From a bacterium (lineage in GTDB: Bacteria; Acidobacteriota; Thermoanaerobaculia; Multivoradales; J023), in contig JAAELT010000463.1 in assembly GCA_024226315.1 (NCBI GenBank), positions 1 to 64,000 on the forward strand: a stretch of DNA of 64,000 nucleotides. Reading direction: 5' to 3'. Shown one piece after another: positions 28,323 to 36,286 of the stretch. Position numbers and translations under genes: made by a program. Below the pieces are notes generated by a model. The model saw nothing but the letters and a program-made list of their open reading frames with translations. It was not told the DNA's origin and ran no database searches. How positions within the stretch are numbered: position 1 is the first letter of the stretch; each line of letters starts with the position of its first letter.

Positions 28323-28649
28323 ATGAAGACCCGCGAAGTCGACGACGATCTCGACGACACCCAACCGTTCCCACCGTCGCTGCTCGATGAGCGCTGGGAA
28401 TGGGGTCCGCCGGTCGAAGCCATCCGAGCGGCGCTGGCCGAGCAGCCTGAGAACCGGGAGGCGGTCACGGAGGTGCTATCGAAGGTCGCCGGCGCGGCCA
28501 ACGAGGACACCAGGCGGAAGCTGGTCGAGGAGATCGCGGCCTTCGTCGAGGCGCGGGCGTCTGATCGCGCCGAGGGCGAACGTCTCGCCCAGGACATCCG
28601 CTCCGCTTTCTCCTTGCCGTCGCCGCGAAAGGTGGGCTTAAATGGGTAG
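28323..28649 (+). CDS. 108-aa acidic/helical hypothetical protein
   Basis: Begins MKTREVDDDLDDTQPFPPSL; the rest is helical (VEAIRAALAEQPENREAVTE, RRKLVEEIAAFVEARASDRA). No known domain. There is no Shine-Dalgarno; TACAGT sits 9 bp before the ATG, so the mRNA may be leaderless, as proposed for the XRE gene at 4908. The stop TAG abuts the next ORF. Confidence 0.55.
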   Translation: MKTREVDDDLDDTQPFPPSLLDERWEWGPPVEAIRAALAEQPENREAVTEVLSKVAGAANEDTRRKLVEEIAAFVEARASDRAEGERLAQDIRSAFSLPSPRKVGLNG

Positions 28650-29450
28650 TTGTCGTGCGGGGTCTGTAGCGGGGCCTTCCGGCCTAAGTTACTGAAAACA
28701 AGGGTCGGCCGACGTGGGTGGCACCTAGATCGCTTCTCAAGCGATTTTGAGCTGCTCAAACAGCTCTATTTCGCGGCGTGCGAGATCGAAAAGCATGTGG
28801 ACTACGGCGGCGTTTGTTTTGGTGTACTCTTGGACGCGGATAGAAATTTTGGAATTGAGTATGTTCGTTGGATGTACTCAACCAAGGAGTATGTTAGCAA
28901 CTATGCTGACACACGGGAATATGGTTTCATCTGGCACCGAGATGATTGGAAGGCGGTCATGTCTAACATCGTTCAAGAGATCTATTCTCTTGAACGTACT
29001 CATACGAGCCATAGCTTTGTCCGGGTTTTCTTCAAGAGTGGCAGCAGCGATGAAGTTGTTCAGGGCAGGCAAAGACGATTCTTGGAGAGTCAGATCGAAG
29101 CCCGATGTAGGGATGTCGAATACATGACGTTCCTGTTCTTCCTCATCTCCTCCTTCCCGCCAGATCAGATCGTAGCATATGTCGCAGTTTTTCTGGAGCA
29201 CAACGAAGACTTTGAGGATTTCAATCAGCTGCGAATCGAGTGGAGAAACCAAGATGGCTACAGCAGTAGGGTCGCGCGGCATCAGGAGCAACTGGATTTC
29301 TTTGAGTCGTTGTTGCCGCTGTTCGACTCGGCAGCTCTCCTTGAGCACAAAGCTCAAACAGAGCGGTATATACGGAGGCTCCAGGAGCTCAAGGAGGAGG
29401 CGAAGCGAATAGAGTTTCTTGGGTTGATGCCGCCAAGTATCCAGGTGTGA
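28650..29450 (+). CDS. hypothetical protein of lower GC, probably acquired
   Basis: The frame runs 266 codons from TTG 28650. The N-terminal ~25 residues are doubtful and the true start may lie further in. The body is convincing protein: SSDFELLKQLYFAACEIEKH, GFIWHRDDWKAVMSNIVQEI, YMTFLFFLISSFPPDQIVAY and a helical C terminus ending LGLMPPSIQV. A/T-rich third positions stand out from the neighbours, suggesting recent transfer. No family recognised. It may be an effector or defence gene given the surrounding island, but nothing in the sequence shows this. Confidence 0.55.
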   Translation: MSCGVCSGAFRPKLLKTRVGRRGWHLDRFSSDFELLKQLYFAACEIEKHVDYGGVCFGVLLDADRNFGIEYVRWMYSTKEYVSNYADTREYGFIWHRDDWKAVMSNIVQEIYSLERTHTSHSFVRVFFKSGSSDEVVQGRQRRFLESQIEARCRDVEYMTFLFFLISSFPPDQIVAYVAVFLEHNEDFEDFNQLRIEWRNQDGYSSRVARHQEQLDFFESLLPLFDSAALLEHKAQTERYIRRLQELKEEAKRIEFLGLMPPSIQV

Positions 29451-29779
29451 ACCTGTCGACGGAACTTCTCTTGCTGGCTGGCTATGGATCTCAGAAATTC
29501 TTTGAAGAAACAGGTGTCTGAACTCGCCTACTCTTGTGCACCGCGTTGCTTCTGGTGCCCGAGGTCCCTGGTTCCCGAGTTTCCTGGCACTTCGGGCGCG
29601 GGCGGGCGAGGACAACCCGGGCCGGGGGCACTCCGGGCCGGTCGATCGAGTACCCGGCACCCCCAGGCGCGCGGACCGAGGCCCTCGGCACCTCGGTTCG
29701 GGGCACGATCTGGGTGCCAGAGAAGTCGGTCACAACGACACAGCAGCCCACTCGGCATCGAGTGTCTACCTCATAAGTC
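29451..29779. other. non-coding stretch, nothing identified
   Basis: GC-rich in its second half. Several overlapping frames are open but none looks like protein. I see no repeat array, tRNA or clear terminator. Confidence 0.4.
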
Positions 29780-30247
29780 CTACTCGCTCAGCATCTCCCC
29801 GAACCCCGTGAAGCTCGACGCCATCGGATACAGGTCCGCCTCCCCCGGCGACCCATCAGCCTCGATCTTCAACCCGAAATCCCAAAGGTAGACGCTGCCC
29901 CGATCCTCACCCGTGAGGGCGATGCAGATCGGGTTGCCGCCGTGGTCGTAGGTGATCACCAGCAGCCGCGGCAGCAGGAAGCCCCCGTGGCGCTCCTGGC
30001 CCAGCTTCAAGCTGGTGTGAAACGGCCCGTCGTGAATACCGAGCAGACACGCCACCGTGTTCTCGTAGAAGTAGCCCTCGATCTCGAAGCTGCTCCTCGT
30101 GGGCACACCACCGTTCGTCTCGAGGAGGAAGCTCCGATAGTCCTCCGGCAGCCGCGCTCCGATCCGCGCCTCGAAGGCATCGAGGTCGGCTTCGAGAAGC
30201 TCGCCGAACGCATTGGGCTTTTCGACTTCGAGCAGGGCGCGCCAGTC
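29780..30247 (-). pseudogene. SMI1/KNR4-family protein lacking a start codon
   Basis: The minus frame reads WRALLEVEKPNAFGELLEAD, then FEARIGARLPEDYRSFLLET and NGGVPTRSSFEIEGYF, continuing to LVITYDHGGNPICIALTGED and VYLWDFG. That is a complete SMI1/KNR4 fold, the family typical of immunity proteins for polymorphic toxins. A stop codon lies two codons before the first W, and no ATG, GTG or TTG occurs until 30106, in the middle of the domain. Translation from there would lose about 47 residues. Probably a decayed immunity gene; a single-base error upstream is the alternative. Confidence 0.65.
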
Positions 30248-30256
30248 TCAACCCAC

Positions 30257-30445
30257 TTACTCCCAAGAGGAGATCGTCCGCTCCATCTCCTCGTTGTTGA
30301 TCGTGCGCCCCTTGTCCGCGTCATCGAAGCCTCGCTCCAGCGTGTACTCGAAGGCGAGCTCGCGGAGCAACTCTTCGAAGGAGCTGTCGTCGGGCTGACG
30401 CTTCAGAATCTCGAACATCTGCTCTTTTGCGGTCGCAAGAGGCAC
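30257..30445 (-). CDS. orphan antitoxin-like protein
   Basis: The protein is 62 aa from GTG 30445, with GGAGG 8 nt upstream. The sequence FEILKRQPDDSSFEELLREL, AFEYTLERGFDDADKGRT and NNEEMERTISSW is typical of small antitoxins of RelE/ParE-type modules. The expected toxin gene directly downstream is missing; the SMI1 remnant starts 10 bp after its stop. It therefore looks like an orphan after loss of the toxin. Confidence 0.65.
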   Translation of the reverse strand: MPLATAKEQMFEILKRQPDDSSFEELLRELAFEYTLERGFDDADKGRTINNEEMERTISSWE

Positions 30446-30538
30446 GGCGATGACCTCCGATCAGGACAATACTACGGCACCAACTCCGTTCCGCGCCCCA
30501 GCTGCGCCGTACGCAGCGTCAATATCGGTCGGATTCTC

Positions 30539-30657
30539 GCGACGACACCCTCTTCACCCAGGCATCCCACAAGCTCTCCGGGCGTCGCCTCGAGACCGTG
30601 GCGGATGCTTCCGCCGACGCCGTCGAGCTCGTCGGTGATCCCGGCAACCGTGGAGAC
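30539..30657 (-). repeat. duplicated 3' fragment of the gene at 32264-32653
   Basis: About 119 bp are nearly identical, in the same orientation, to 32293-32410: three substitutions and one inserted G. The insertion breaks the reading frame, so this copy is dead. The two copies flank the Fic gene. Confidence 0.85.
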
Positions 30658-30877
30658 CCGCCGGGCCGTGGTGCGCCGGGCCGTGGTGCCACCCACATCG
30701 GCGGGCGTTTGTTTTCAATGACTTCTGACCGTTCGTACCCGAAGTGCCGTACTCGAGGTCCTAGCCGAATCGGGGGTCAAAGCGGTTCCGACCTCCCAGA
30801 CCCGGGCCAGCCCCACCGTCCGGACATCCTCCGCCAGCGGGAACGTCTCAGATCACTTGATGGCCATGCCAGGTGGC

Positions 30878-32044
30878 TCACGCGCTTGCCTCCAACTCGG
30901 CTGCCAACTCGTCCACATAGCGCCGATAGCTGAACACCCGGCCGCGCTGCCGGTTCGTGAGCTCGCCGACGATGCCGATCCTCCCCAGGTGGACCAGCGA
31001 CTTGTTGACCGTGGCCGCCGTGAGGCCGGTTGCCTTGACCAGTGCGGCCGACGTGGCGATGGGCTGGCGCTGCAGGGCCTGGTGTACCGCCAGCGCCGAG
31101 GCCGCCGCGCGTCCCAGACCGGCAATGCGGTCGCGATCCGCATTGACCATGGAGAGCAGCGCGTTCGCGGTCGACACGGCCTGCGCGGCGCTCACCGCGA
31201 TCCCTTCTGCGAAGAAGTCCAGCCAGCGTTCCCAGTCGCCGCGCAGGCGCACCTCGTTCAGCAGCTCGTAGTAGAGCGCGCGATGGGTCTTGAAGAACAG
31301 GCTCGGATACAGCATCGGCTCGCTCAGCACCCCGTCGGCTACCAGTTGCAGCACGATCAGCAGTCGCCCGATGCGGCCATTGCCGTCGAGAAAGGGATGA
31401 ATCGTCTCGAACTGAACATGGGCCAGCGCCGCCTTGATCAACGTCGACGTCGGCTCGGGTTCATCGTTGAGGAAGCGCTCGAACTGCCTGAGGCAACCCG
31501 GCACCGTGTCGGCCGGCGGCGGCACGAAAGCGGCGTTCCCCGGCCGGGTGCCGCCGATCCAGACCTGCGAGCGCCGCACCTCACCCGGCGTTTTGCCGCG
31601 CCCGCCCGGATGCGCCAACAGCACCTCGTGCATGCCGCAAAGCAGCCGCGTGCACAGCGGCAGCCCGTCCCTGAGCTCCTTCAGGCCACGCTCCAGCGCC
31701 GCGACACAACGACTCACCTCGCGCGCATCCTCCACCGGCACCCCCGGCTGCTCGTCGATCTCGTACAGCAGCAGGTCGGCGAGCGACGACTGCGTGCCCT
31801 CGATCTGCGAAGAAAGCACCGCCTCCTTGCGCACGAAGCTGTAGAGCAGCAGCGAGGCGTTCGGCAGCAGGGCGGTGACTGCATCCAGCCGCCCGAGCGC
31901 CACCAGCGCATCGTCGAAACGCCGGCGCAGACCCGGCGTCCAGACCACCGGCGGCGCCGGTGGCAGCGGCGCGGGCACGAACGCCTCGAACGGCTCGCTG
32001 GCCGTCGAGACGGTCACATAATGGCCGGGCGTAGGTCTGTGCAT
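30878..32044 (-). CDS. Fic-family protein (AMPylase-type), class II architecture
   Basis: The protein is 388 aa. It has an N-terminal Fic_N-like helical part with the inhibitory motif S78-x-x-x-E82-G83 (LSSQIEGTQSS), a Fic core with H216-P-F-L-D-G-N-G-R-I-G-R intact, and a C-terminal winged-helix domain (IATSAALVKATGLTAATVNK, then LVHLGRIGIVGE). It transfers a nucleotide, usually AMP, to protein hydroxyls. The intact E82 implies auto-inhibition. It lies between duplicated fragments of a neighbouring gene. Target unknown. Confidence 0.92.
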   Translation of the reverse strand: MHRPTPGHYVTVSTASEPFEAFVPAPLPPAPPVVWTPGLRRRFDDALVALGRLDAVTALLPNASLLLYSFVRKEAVLSSQIEGTQSSLADLLLYEIDEQPGVPVEDAREVSRCVAALERGLKELRDGLPLCTRLLCGMHEVLLAHPGGRGKTPGEVRRSQVWIGGTRPGNAAFVPPPADTVPGCLRQFERFLNDEPEPTSTLIKAALAHVQFETIHPFLDGNGRIGRLLIVLQLVADGVLSEPMLYPSLFFKTHRALYYELLNEVRLRGDWERWLDFFAEGIAVSAAQAVSTANALLSMVNADRDRIAGLGRAAASALAVHQALQRQPIATSAALVKATGLTAATVNKSLVHLGRIGIVGELTNRQRGRVFSYRRYVDELAAELEASA

Positions 32045-32140
32045 GGGCGGGTGCGGAACCTATAACAGTGGCGAGCGCTATTTTAGGATACATGCACAGC
32101 GTAAATCAACACTGCGGGCCGGCGCGGCGCGGGTGCCAGG

Positions 32141-32200
32141 CAAGTCGGTCACCGGCAAGTCGGTCACCGGCAAGTCGGTCACCGGCAAGTCGGTCACCGG
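32141..32200. repeat. four perfect 15-bp tandem repeats
   Basis: CAAGTCGGTCACCGG occurs four times without change at 32141-32200, upstream of the Fic gene. Perfect identity points to recent expansion. A fragment (AAGTCGGTCAC) also occurs near 29733. Confidence 0.9.
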
Positions 32201-32263
32201 CGTTGATTCGTCAGATCCTGAGGTACGACTTGGCCGAGGTGTGGGGCGGCCCCGCTAGGCCGC

Positions 32264-32653
32264 TCACTTCAGTCGGTATGGATCCAGCCGTTGCGACGAC
32301 ACCCTCTTCACCCAGGCATCCCACAAGCTCTCCGGCGTCGCCTCGAGACCGTGGCGGATGCTTCCGCCGACGCCGGCGAGCTCGTCGGTGATCCCGGCGA
32401 CGGTGGAGACCAGCTCGAAGTAGATCGTCTCCGGCACCTCCTCGGTGTCCTCGAAGATCACGTCGAAGTAGTCTGGCTCGGGCAGTCTCTTGTGGAGATG
32501 CTCCATGCGCCGGGCGATCGCGCGCAACTCGGCGCGGACGCCCTCGAGCTCTCCCCGAAGCTCCGCCTCCGACAGCGGAGCATCCTCCGGCCAGGCCTCT
32601 TGCCAGGCGGTCATTCGCTGCCGTTCTTCGTCCAGCTTGGCTCCCTTGCCCAT
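32264..32653 (-). CDS. 129-aa hypothetical protein, second gene of accessory pair
   Basis: Starts 2 nt after the upstream stop with GGAGGGGAG before the ATG, so the two are co-transcribed. The N-terminal half is helical (LSEAELRGELEGVRAELRAI, ARRMEHLHKRLPEPDYF); the C-terminal half VSTVAGITDELAGVGGSIRH then GLEATPESLWDAWVKRV is the part duplicated at 30539-30657. No family recognised. It occupies the place held by the 72-aa gene in the paralogous pair at 3892-4745. Confidence 0.65.
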   Translation of the reverse strand: MGKGAKLDEERQRMTAWQEAWPEDAPLSEAELRGELEGVRAELRAIARRMEHLHKRLPEPDYFDVIFEDTEEVPETIYFELVSTVAGITDELAGVGGSIRHGLEATPESLWDAWVKRVSSQRLDPYRLK

Positions 32654-32655
32654 CC

Positions 32656-33165
32656 CTACTCCCCTCCCTTCCGCCGACGCACCCGCACCTCCGCCAGCGC
32701 CTGTTCCAGAAGCCGCTCCGGGTCACCCGGCTGGCGCTCCAGCACCTGGTCGACCAGGCTCTCGACCGACGCATGCGGCCGTGCCGCAAGCTCGAGCTTG
32801 CGGCGCACGGCCTCGATGGGCGCGGCATCCTCACCGCGGCCGGCGCGGGCCTCGGCCCGCGCCTCGGCGATGGCCAGCAGCTCGGGGTAGGGGACGCCGA
32901 CCTCGCCCTCCGGATCGAGCAGCTCGGCCGGGTGCTCCCAGCCCTCGGCGGCGAGCAGGCGGTCGAAGTCCCGGTCGAGAAGCTCGCCGTCGGACAGCAG
33001 CTCGACGCCGGCGTCGCCGGCCAGGGCCTTCAGGTGCCGCACGGGCTCGGCGAACTGCCGGTCGGTGCGCACCCACTCGCCGAGGCGGCGCACGGTGTCG
33101 TGAGGGATGTCCTGGCCGTCGGCCAGGGCGGCGATGTCTTCGAGCGTCAAGACAGGGTGGTTCAT
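32656..33165 (-). CDS. hypothetical protein, paralogue of the gene at 4107-4745
   Basis: The protein is 169 aa behind GAGGAGGGCCC. LTLEDIAALADGQDIPHDTV near the N terminus and GVPYPELLAIAEARAEARAG in the middle align with the protein at 4107. The C terminus is helical (ESLVDQVLERQPGDPERLLE). No known domain. Like its paralogue, it is followed by a small helical gene and lies beside a FIDPxG peptide/TPR locus (peptides start 430 bp away, divergently). Confidence 0.7.
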   Translation of the reverse strand: MNHPVLTLEDIAALADGQDIPHDTVRRLGEWVRTDRQFAEPVRHLKALAGDAGVELLSDGELLDRDFDRLLAAEGWEHPAELLDPEGEVGVPYPELLAIAEARAEARAGRGEDAAPIEAVRRKLELAARPHASVESLVDQVLERQPGDPERLLEQALAEVRVRRRKGGE

Positions 33166-33594
33166 GGGCCCTCCTCGTTTGGCGGTCTGGGTTTCCGCTT
33201 CCTCTTCCTGGCGGCCACGGTAGAGGTTCGGGCCAGGCAGCGCCAGGAAACGGAATTGGAGGGCTCAGATTTCGTGCCCCACGGGAAATCTCGAACCATT
33301 GGGGCAAGTGATGGCTGCAAAAACTCTGACTGTCAGTCACTCCGTTTCATCAATCAGAAGCAGGCCGCCGGTCGCCCATCTCGACTCAGATAGATCCGAC
33401 TTCTCGAAACCGGAAGTCTAGATCGATTTCGGCCCATTCTGACCCGAGAAGATTCTGTATTTCAAGAATTCTCCTCGAAAACCGGATCTCTTCACGGCAA
33501 AGATTGTGGGAATCGAGGTTAGTCTCGACGAAATAGAGCGGGCCGAGCGGGCAATGGGGCCTTGCAAGTGTCCCGCTCGCGAGGAGAGCCCGCT
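33166..33594. other. intergenic region upstream of the FIDPxG peptide genes
   Basis: The region is AT-richer than its neighbours between about 33290 and 33540. It holds an imperfect inverted repeat GAGAAGATTCT...AAGAATTCTC (about 33450-33475). No convincing -35/-10 pair could be fixed. It must carry the promoters of the divergent accessory pair and of the peptides. Confidence 0.4.
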
Positions 33595-33651
33595 ATGGAG
33601 AATCCGAGTGACTGCGTGAATGTCGGCCCGTTCATCGACCCGCACGGCTGA
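33595..33651 (+). CDS. 18-aa peptide ending GPFIDPHG
   Basis: MENPSDCVNVGPFIDPHG, with GAGGAGAG 5 nt before the ATG. The next peptide gene, 17 bp downstream, has nearly the same ribosome site (CAGGAGAGCCCGC) and ends GPFIDPNG. Two consecutive small ORFs with matched ribosome sites and matching C termini argue strongly that both are translated. There is no signal peptide, so if it acts outside the cell an alternative export route is needed. Regulator gene convergent downstream. Confidence 0.75.
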   Translation: MENPSDCVNVGPFIDPHG

Positions 33652-33668
33652 GAGCAGGAGAGCCCGCG

Positions 33669-33722
33669 ATGAGGACTCAGCGAGAGTTGGAGATCGGGCC
33701 CTTCATTGACCCGAACGGCTAG
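33669..33722 (+). CDS. 17-aa peptide ending GPFIDPNG
   Basis: MRTQRELEIGPFIDPNG, second gene of the peptide pair, with AGGAGAG before the ATG. The N-terminal halves of the two peptides differ while the last eight residues differ by one (H/N), as expected if the C terminus is the functional part. Its stop codon TAG lies within CTAG, which also ends the convergent XRE-TPR gene, so the two transcripts overlap by 4 nt at their coding ends. Confidence 0.75.
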   Translation: MRTQRELEIGPFIDPNG

Positions 33723-35158
33723 ATCCTAAGGGGCGCGCCCGGGCCGAGGGTGCGCTCCTTCTCTAGGGCCGTCCGCGCCTCTTCGAGCAGCTCCAACGTC
33801 AGCTTTCCCTCGGCTGCGTCGCGCAGGAGTTGGACAATCGCCGTTTCCGCGAGGCTATTGCCACGAAAACGCGTGAGCAGCCTGGCCATGCTGTGCGCCA
33901 GTACGCAGGCCTCAGCAAGCATGCCCTGGGCTAGGAGCGTGGCAACGAGATCGATGATGATCATCGCTTCCTGAAGCGCGTTCTCGCTCTCGGCCAAGAT
34001 GGGCCAGGCCGATCGTAAGAGAACCTCGGATCGCAGGAAGTCACCACGTCTGAAGGCCAGTCTGGCTTGCAGCCAGCGGAGCTTGGCCTGATCGACTCTG
34101 TGCTCCGAGCCGAAGTCACGCACACCCCTCTCCAGATGTGCCTCGGCGGCCTCCAAATCGCCGAGCTTCTCGAACGCATACGTCAGGAGTTGATAGGCCG
34201 AGAGATGGGTGCGCGGTATCTCCACGGCCGTGCCGTCCAGGATTTCCAATGCCCGTTGTAGAACGGGGACTGCCTCGGCAGGCTGACCGAGATAGGCGTA
34301 GAGCATCCCGCGATCGACCAGGGTCATCCCGATGCCCCGACTCGAGTCGATATCGACGTAGATCTCGAGCGCTTCCCGCAAGAGCAGCAGCCCCCGGTCG
34401 GAATGGCCGAGGTCGCGGGTCAGGTACGAGGCGCGTTGCAGGAGCTGCGCGGCCTCGAGCTGCAGCCCGTGACGGCGGGCCAGCTCGAGCGCCAGGCGAA
34501 ATGCCCGCGACGCCGGGGTGAAACGCCCTTTCACCCGACGCGCCGAGCCGAAGACGCCGAGCGCAAGGCACAGGAGCGAGATGCGGTCTTCCTGGGGGCC
34601 GGGGAGGGCCGGCAGCACCCTGGTCGCCACGATCTCAGCGCGCTTGGCGGCGCGCGGCGCCTCGTCGTAACGCAGGCGGTCGAGGTACTCCAAGTAGGGG
34701 CCGGCGAACTCGTGGGTGCGTAGCCGGCGAGTATTGCGCAGCCGCCTCAGGTGCTCGCGCCCGCCGAGCCGAATCAGCTCTTCGACCCCTTCGGCGCCGG
34801 TGTCGGCCATGCGGTCGGCCAGCGGCGGCTCCGCCGTGGCGAGCTCGCGGGCCGCGGCGGCGATGCGCCCCAGGGCGCGATCCTCGTCACCCTCCACCTC
34901 CAGATCGGCCAGCAGATCGTCCGCCACGGGCGACGCGCCCAGCGCCCGGCGAAAGAAGGTGGTGGGCTCGAGGTCCAGGCCGTCGAGGATTCTCAGCAAG
35001 TAGTCGAGCCGCAGCGGCCGCCTACCGGCGTAGACATCGCTCAGGGCACCTTGCCACATGGCGATCTCGCCCTCGATCTCGTGGATTCGCCCCCAGCGCT
35101 TGTTGGCTTCCGAGCGCAAGGCGTCCCTGATCTTGGCAAGGTTGTTTTCCCAGGACAT
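33719..35158 (-). CDS. XRE-type HTH protein with TPR sensor domain, partner of FIDPxG peptides
   Basis: The protein is 479 aa. An N-terminal HTH-like region spans about 24-70 (IAMWQGALSDVYAGRRPLRL, then DYLLRILDGLDLEP). From about 150 onward it is TPR-like helices (RGIGMTLVDRGMLYAYLGQP, ERGVRDFGSEHRVDQAKLRW, RRGDFLRSEVLLRSAWPILA, LQEAMIIIDLVATLLAQG). HTH plus TPR is the architecture of NprR/PlcR/Rgg-type peptide receptors. The C-terminal region resembles the TPR proteins at 2884 and 59335, which also neighbour FIDPxG-like peptides. Convergent with the two peptide genes. Function as peptide-responsive regulator is inference. Confidence 0.8.
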   Translation of the reverse strand: MSWENNLAKIRDALRSEANKRWGRIHEIEGEIAMWQGALSDVYAGRRPLRLDYLLRILDGLDLEPTTFFRRALGASPVADDLLADLEVEGDEDRALGRIAAAARELATAEPPLADRMADTGAEGVEELIRLGGREHLRRLRNTRRLRTHEFAGPYLEYLDRLRYDEAPRAAKRAEIVATRVLPALPGPQEDRISLLCLALGVFGSARRVKGRFTPASRAFRLALELARRHGLQLEAAQLLQRASYLTRDLGHSDRGLLLLREALEIYVDIDSSRGIGMTLVDRGMLYAYLGQPAEAVPVLQRALEILDGTAVEIPRTHLSAYQLLTYAFEKLGDLEAAEAHLERGVRDFGSEHRVDQAKLRWLQARLAFRRGDFLRSEVLLRSAWPILAESENALQEAMIIIDLVATLLAQGMLAEACVLAHSMARLLTRFRGNSLAETAIVQLLRDAAEGKLTLELLEEARTALEKERTLGPGAPLRI

Positions 35159-35221
35159 GACGGCTCAAGACTTTAGCAGAACGATTGGAGCATCTGAGTC
35201 CTCGACCGGATTGGCGCATTT

Positions 35222-35281
35222 CTTTGCCGTTTGTGCCCAGATTGGGGCAGATACGCCGGAATTGACCCGCTTCTCCCAGGA
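35222..35281. repeat. conserved intergenic element, copy 1
   Basis: TTTCTTTGCC...TGTGCC...GGGGC..ATAC.CC, about 58 bp, matches 38610-38669 at most positions. Here it lies 60 bp upstream of the XRE-TPR start. It contains a small GCCC/GGGGC hairpin. May be a regulatory element or a remnant of a larger repeat. Confidence 0.45.
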
Positions 35282-35548
35282 ATTGTTCAATGTCTTGGAT
35301 GAATATCCAAAGAATTGAGCTTTTCGTCCCCGAAAGTGGCTCGCTCGTCCCTCGGCCGAGGTTCACCGAGAACACCTAACTGGAGCCGCAACAGGACTTG
35401 GCAGGCCTTCGCCCGGGGATTCTCGCGCCTCGAGCTGGCGGCACGGCGATTGCTGTAACTCATAGACATTCCCGGCACTCTCCTGCCGGGAATGGGCGGT
35501 CATCGCCCGGTCCTTCACGGGCTTCCGGACAGGTCACGGAGGCGGCTT

Positions 35549-36286
35549 GTGCGGGAGTTCGATCTGAGTTCCGGAGCGCACCCGCCTTTACAGGTGACTC
35601 AGATCGTGAAGCTGCCAGACGACAAGAAGCCCAAACCCCGCCGCTACAGGCTGGACCTTACGAGTGCCATCTTGAGCGCTCTGAGCGTACTGATCGGACT
35701 GATCAGTCTTCGCGAGTTCCTCCCGTTGTGGTCGGCAGCGGCCTACGAGGTCGCCAGGACCAACCGCGCCGCCTGGTTGGTGGTCCTACTGGTGGTCGTT
35801 TGTCTGATTGGTCCCATGAGACGAAGACTTGAGTCGTTCGTTCATCGAAAATGGATGGCGTTCTGCGGGCTGCACCGCAATCAGGCACAGGCACACCAGG
35901 ATTGTTCCTGCTATCGCGATTCTCTGATTCGCCACTGGCTCCTTCTCGGTCTGACCTGCCGGGAGGTTGCCGAGAAAACGGCACTCGGTATCTGGCGCAT
36001 CCGATTCTTCCGTCTGTTTCCTTGCTTCGTCCCCGCCCGCCCGTACCTCGGCCCCCTGGCCGATGCCTTGCTGATCCCAGTTGGTCATTTCCAGCGCGAG
36101 ATGGCTCGGCGCTATACTGCGCGATTGACCGAAAAGCGTTTGGAGCGTTTCATTCAGCTCGGCATCGCCACGTACACGGCGGATGAGATTCGCCGGAGCT
36201 CGCCGAGCAAGAACGCGGCGCTCCTGGCAGCAGTCGAGAAACAGCGCTCGGACGAGCTCGAAGCCAAGGGGGAGGAGCTACCATGA
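35549..36286 (+). CDS. membrane protein of a two-gene operon with an M78 peptidase
   Basis: The protein is 245 aa from GTG 35549, chosen because GGAGG sits 6 nt upstream; an in-frame ATG at 35492 is possible. Two membrane segments at about 37-58 (LTSAILSALSVLIGLISL) and 75-92 (AAWLVVLLVVVCLIGPM), then a cytoplasmic domain with cysteines (FCGLHRNQAQ, QDCSCYRDSL, LTCREVAE) and a helical C terminus. No known family. The stop overlaps the next gene's ATG (ATGA). A membrane-anchored sensor or effector coupled to a protease is plausible. Confidence 0.65.
   Translation: MREFDLSSGAHPPLQVTQIVKLPDDKKPKPRRYRLDLTSAILSALSVLIGLISLREFLPLWSAAAYEVARTNRAAWLVVLLVVVCLIGPMRRRLESFVHRKWMAFCGLHRNQAQAHQDCSCYRDSLIRHWLLLGLTCREVAEKTALGIWRIRFFRLFPCFVPARPYLGPLADALLIPVGHFQREMARRYTARLTEKRLERFIQLGIATYTADEIRRSSPSKNAALLAAVEKQRSDELEAKGEELP

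Noticed and set aside
33595..33722. FIDPxG peptides as RiPP precursors
   Set aside because: No radical SAM, YcaO, lanthionine synthetase, ATP-grasp or dedicated exporter gene lies near any of the three loci. Modification by a distant enzyme cannot be excluded.
33595..33722. FIDPxG peptides as type I toxins
   Set aside because: They are hydrophilic, lack a membrane segment, and the C-terminal motif also occurs in tandem in a secreted precursor.
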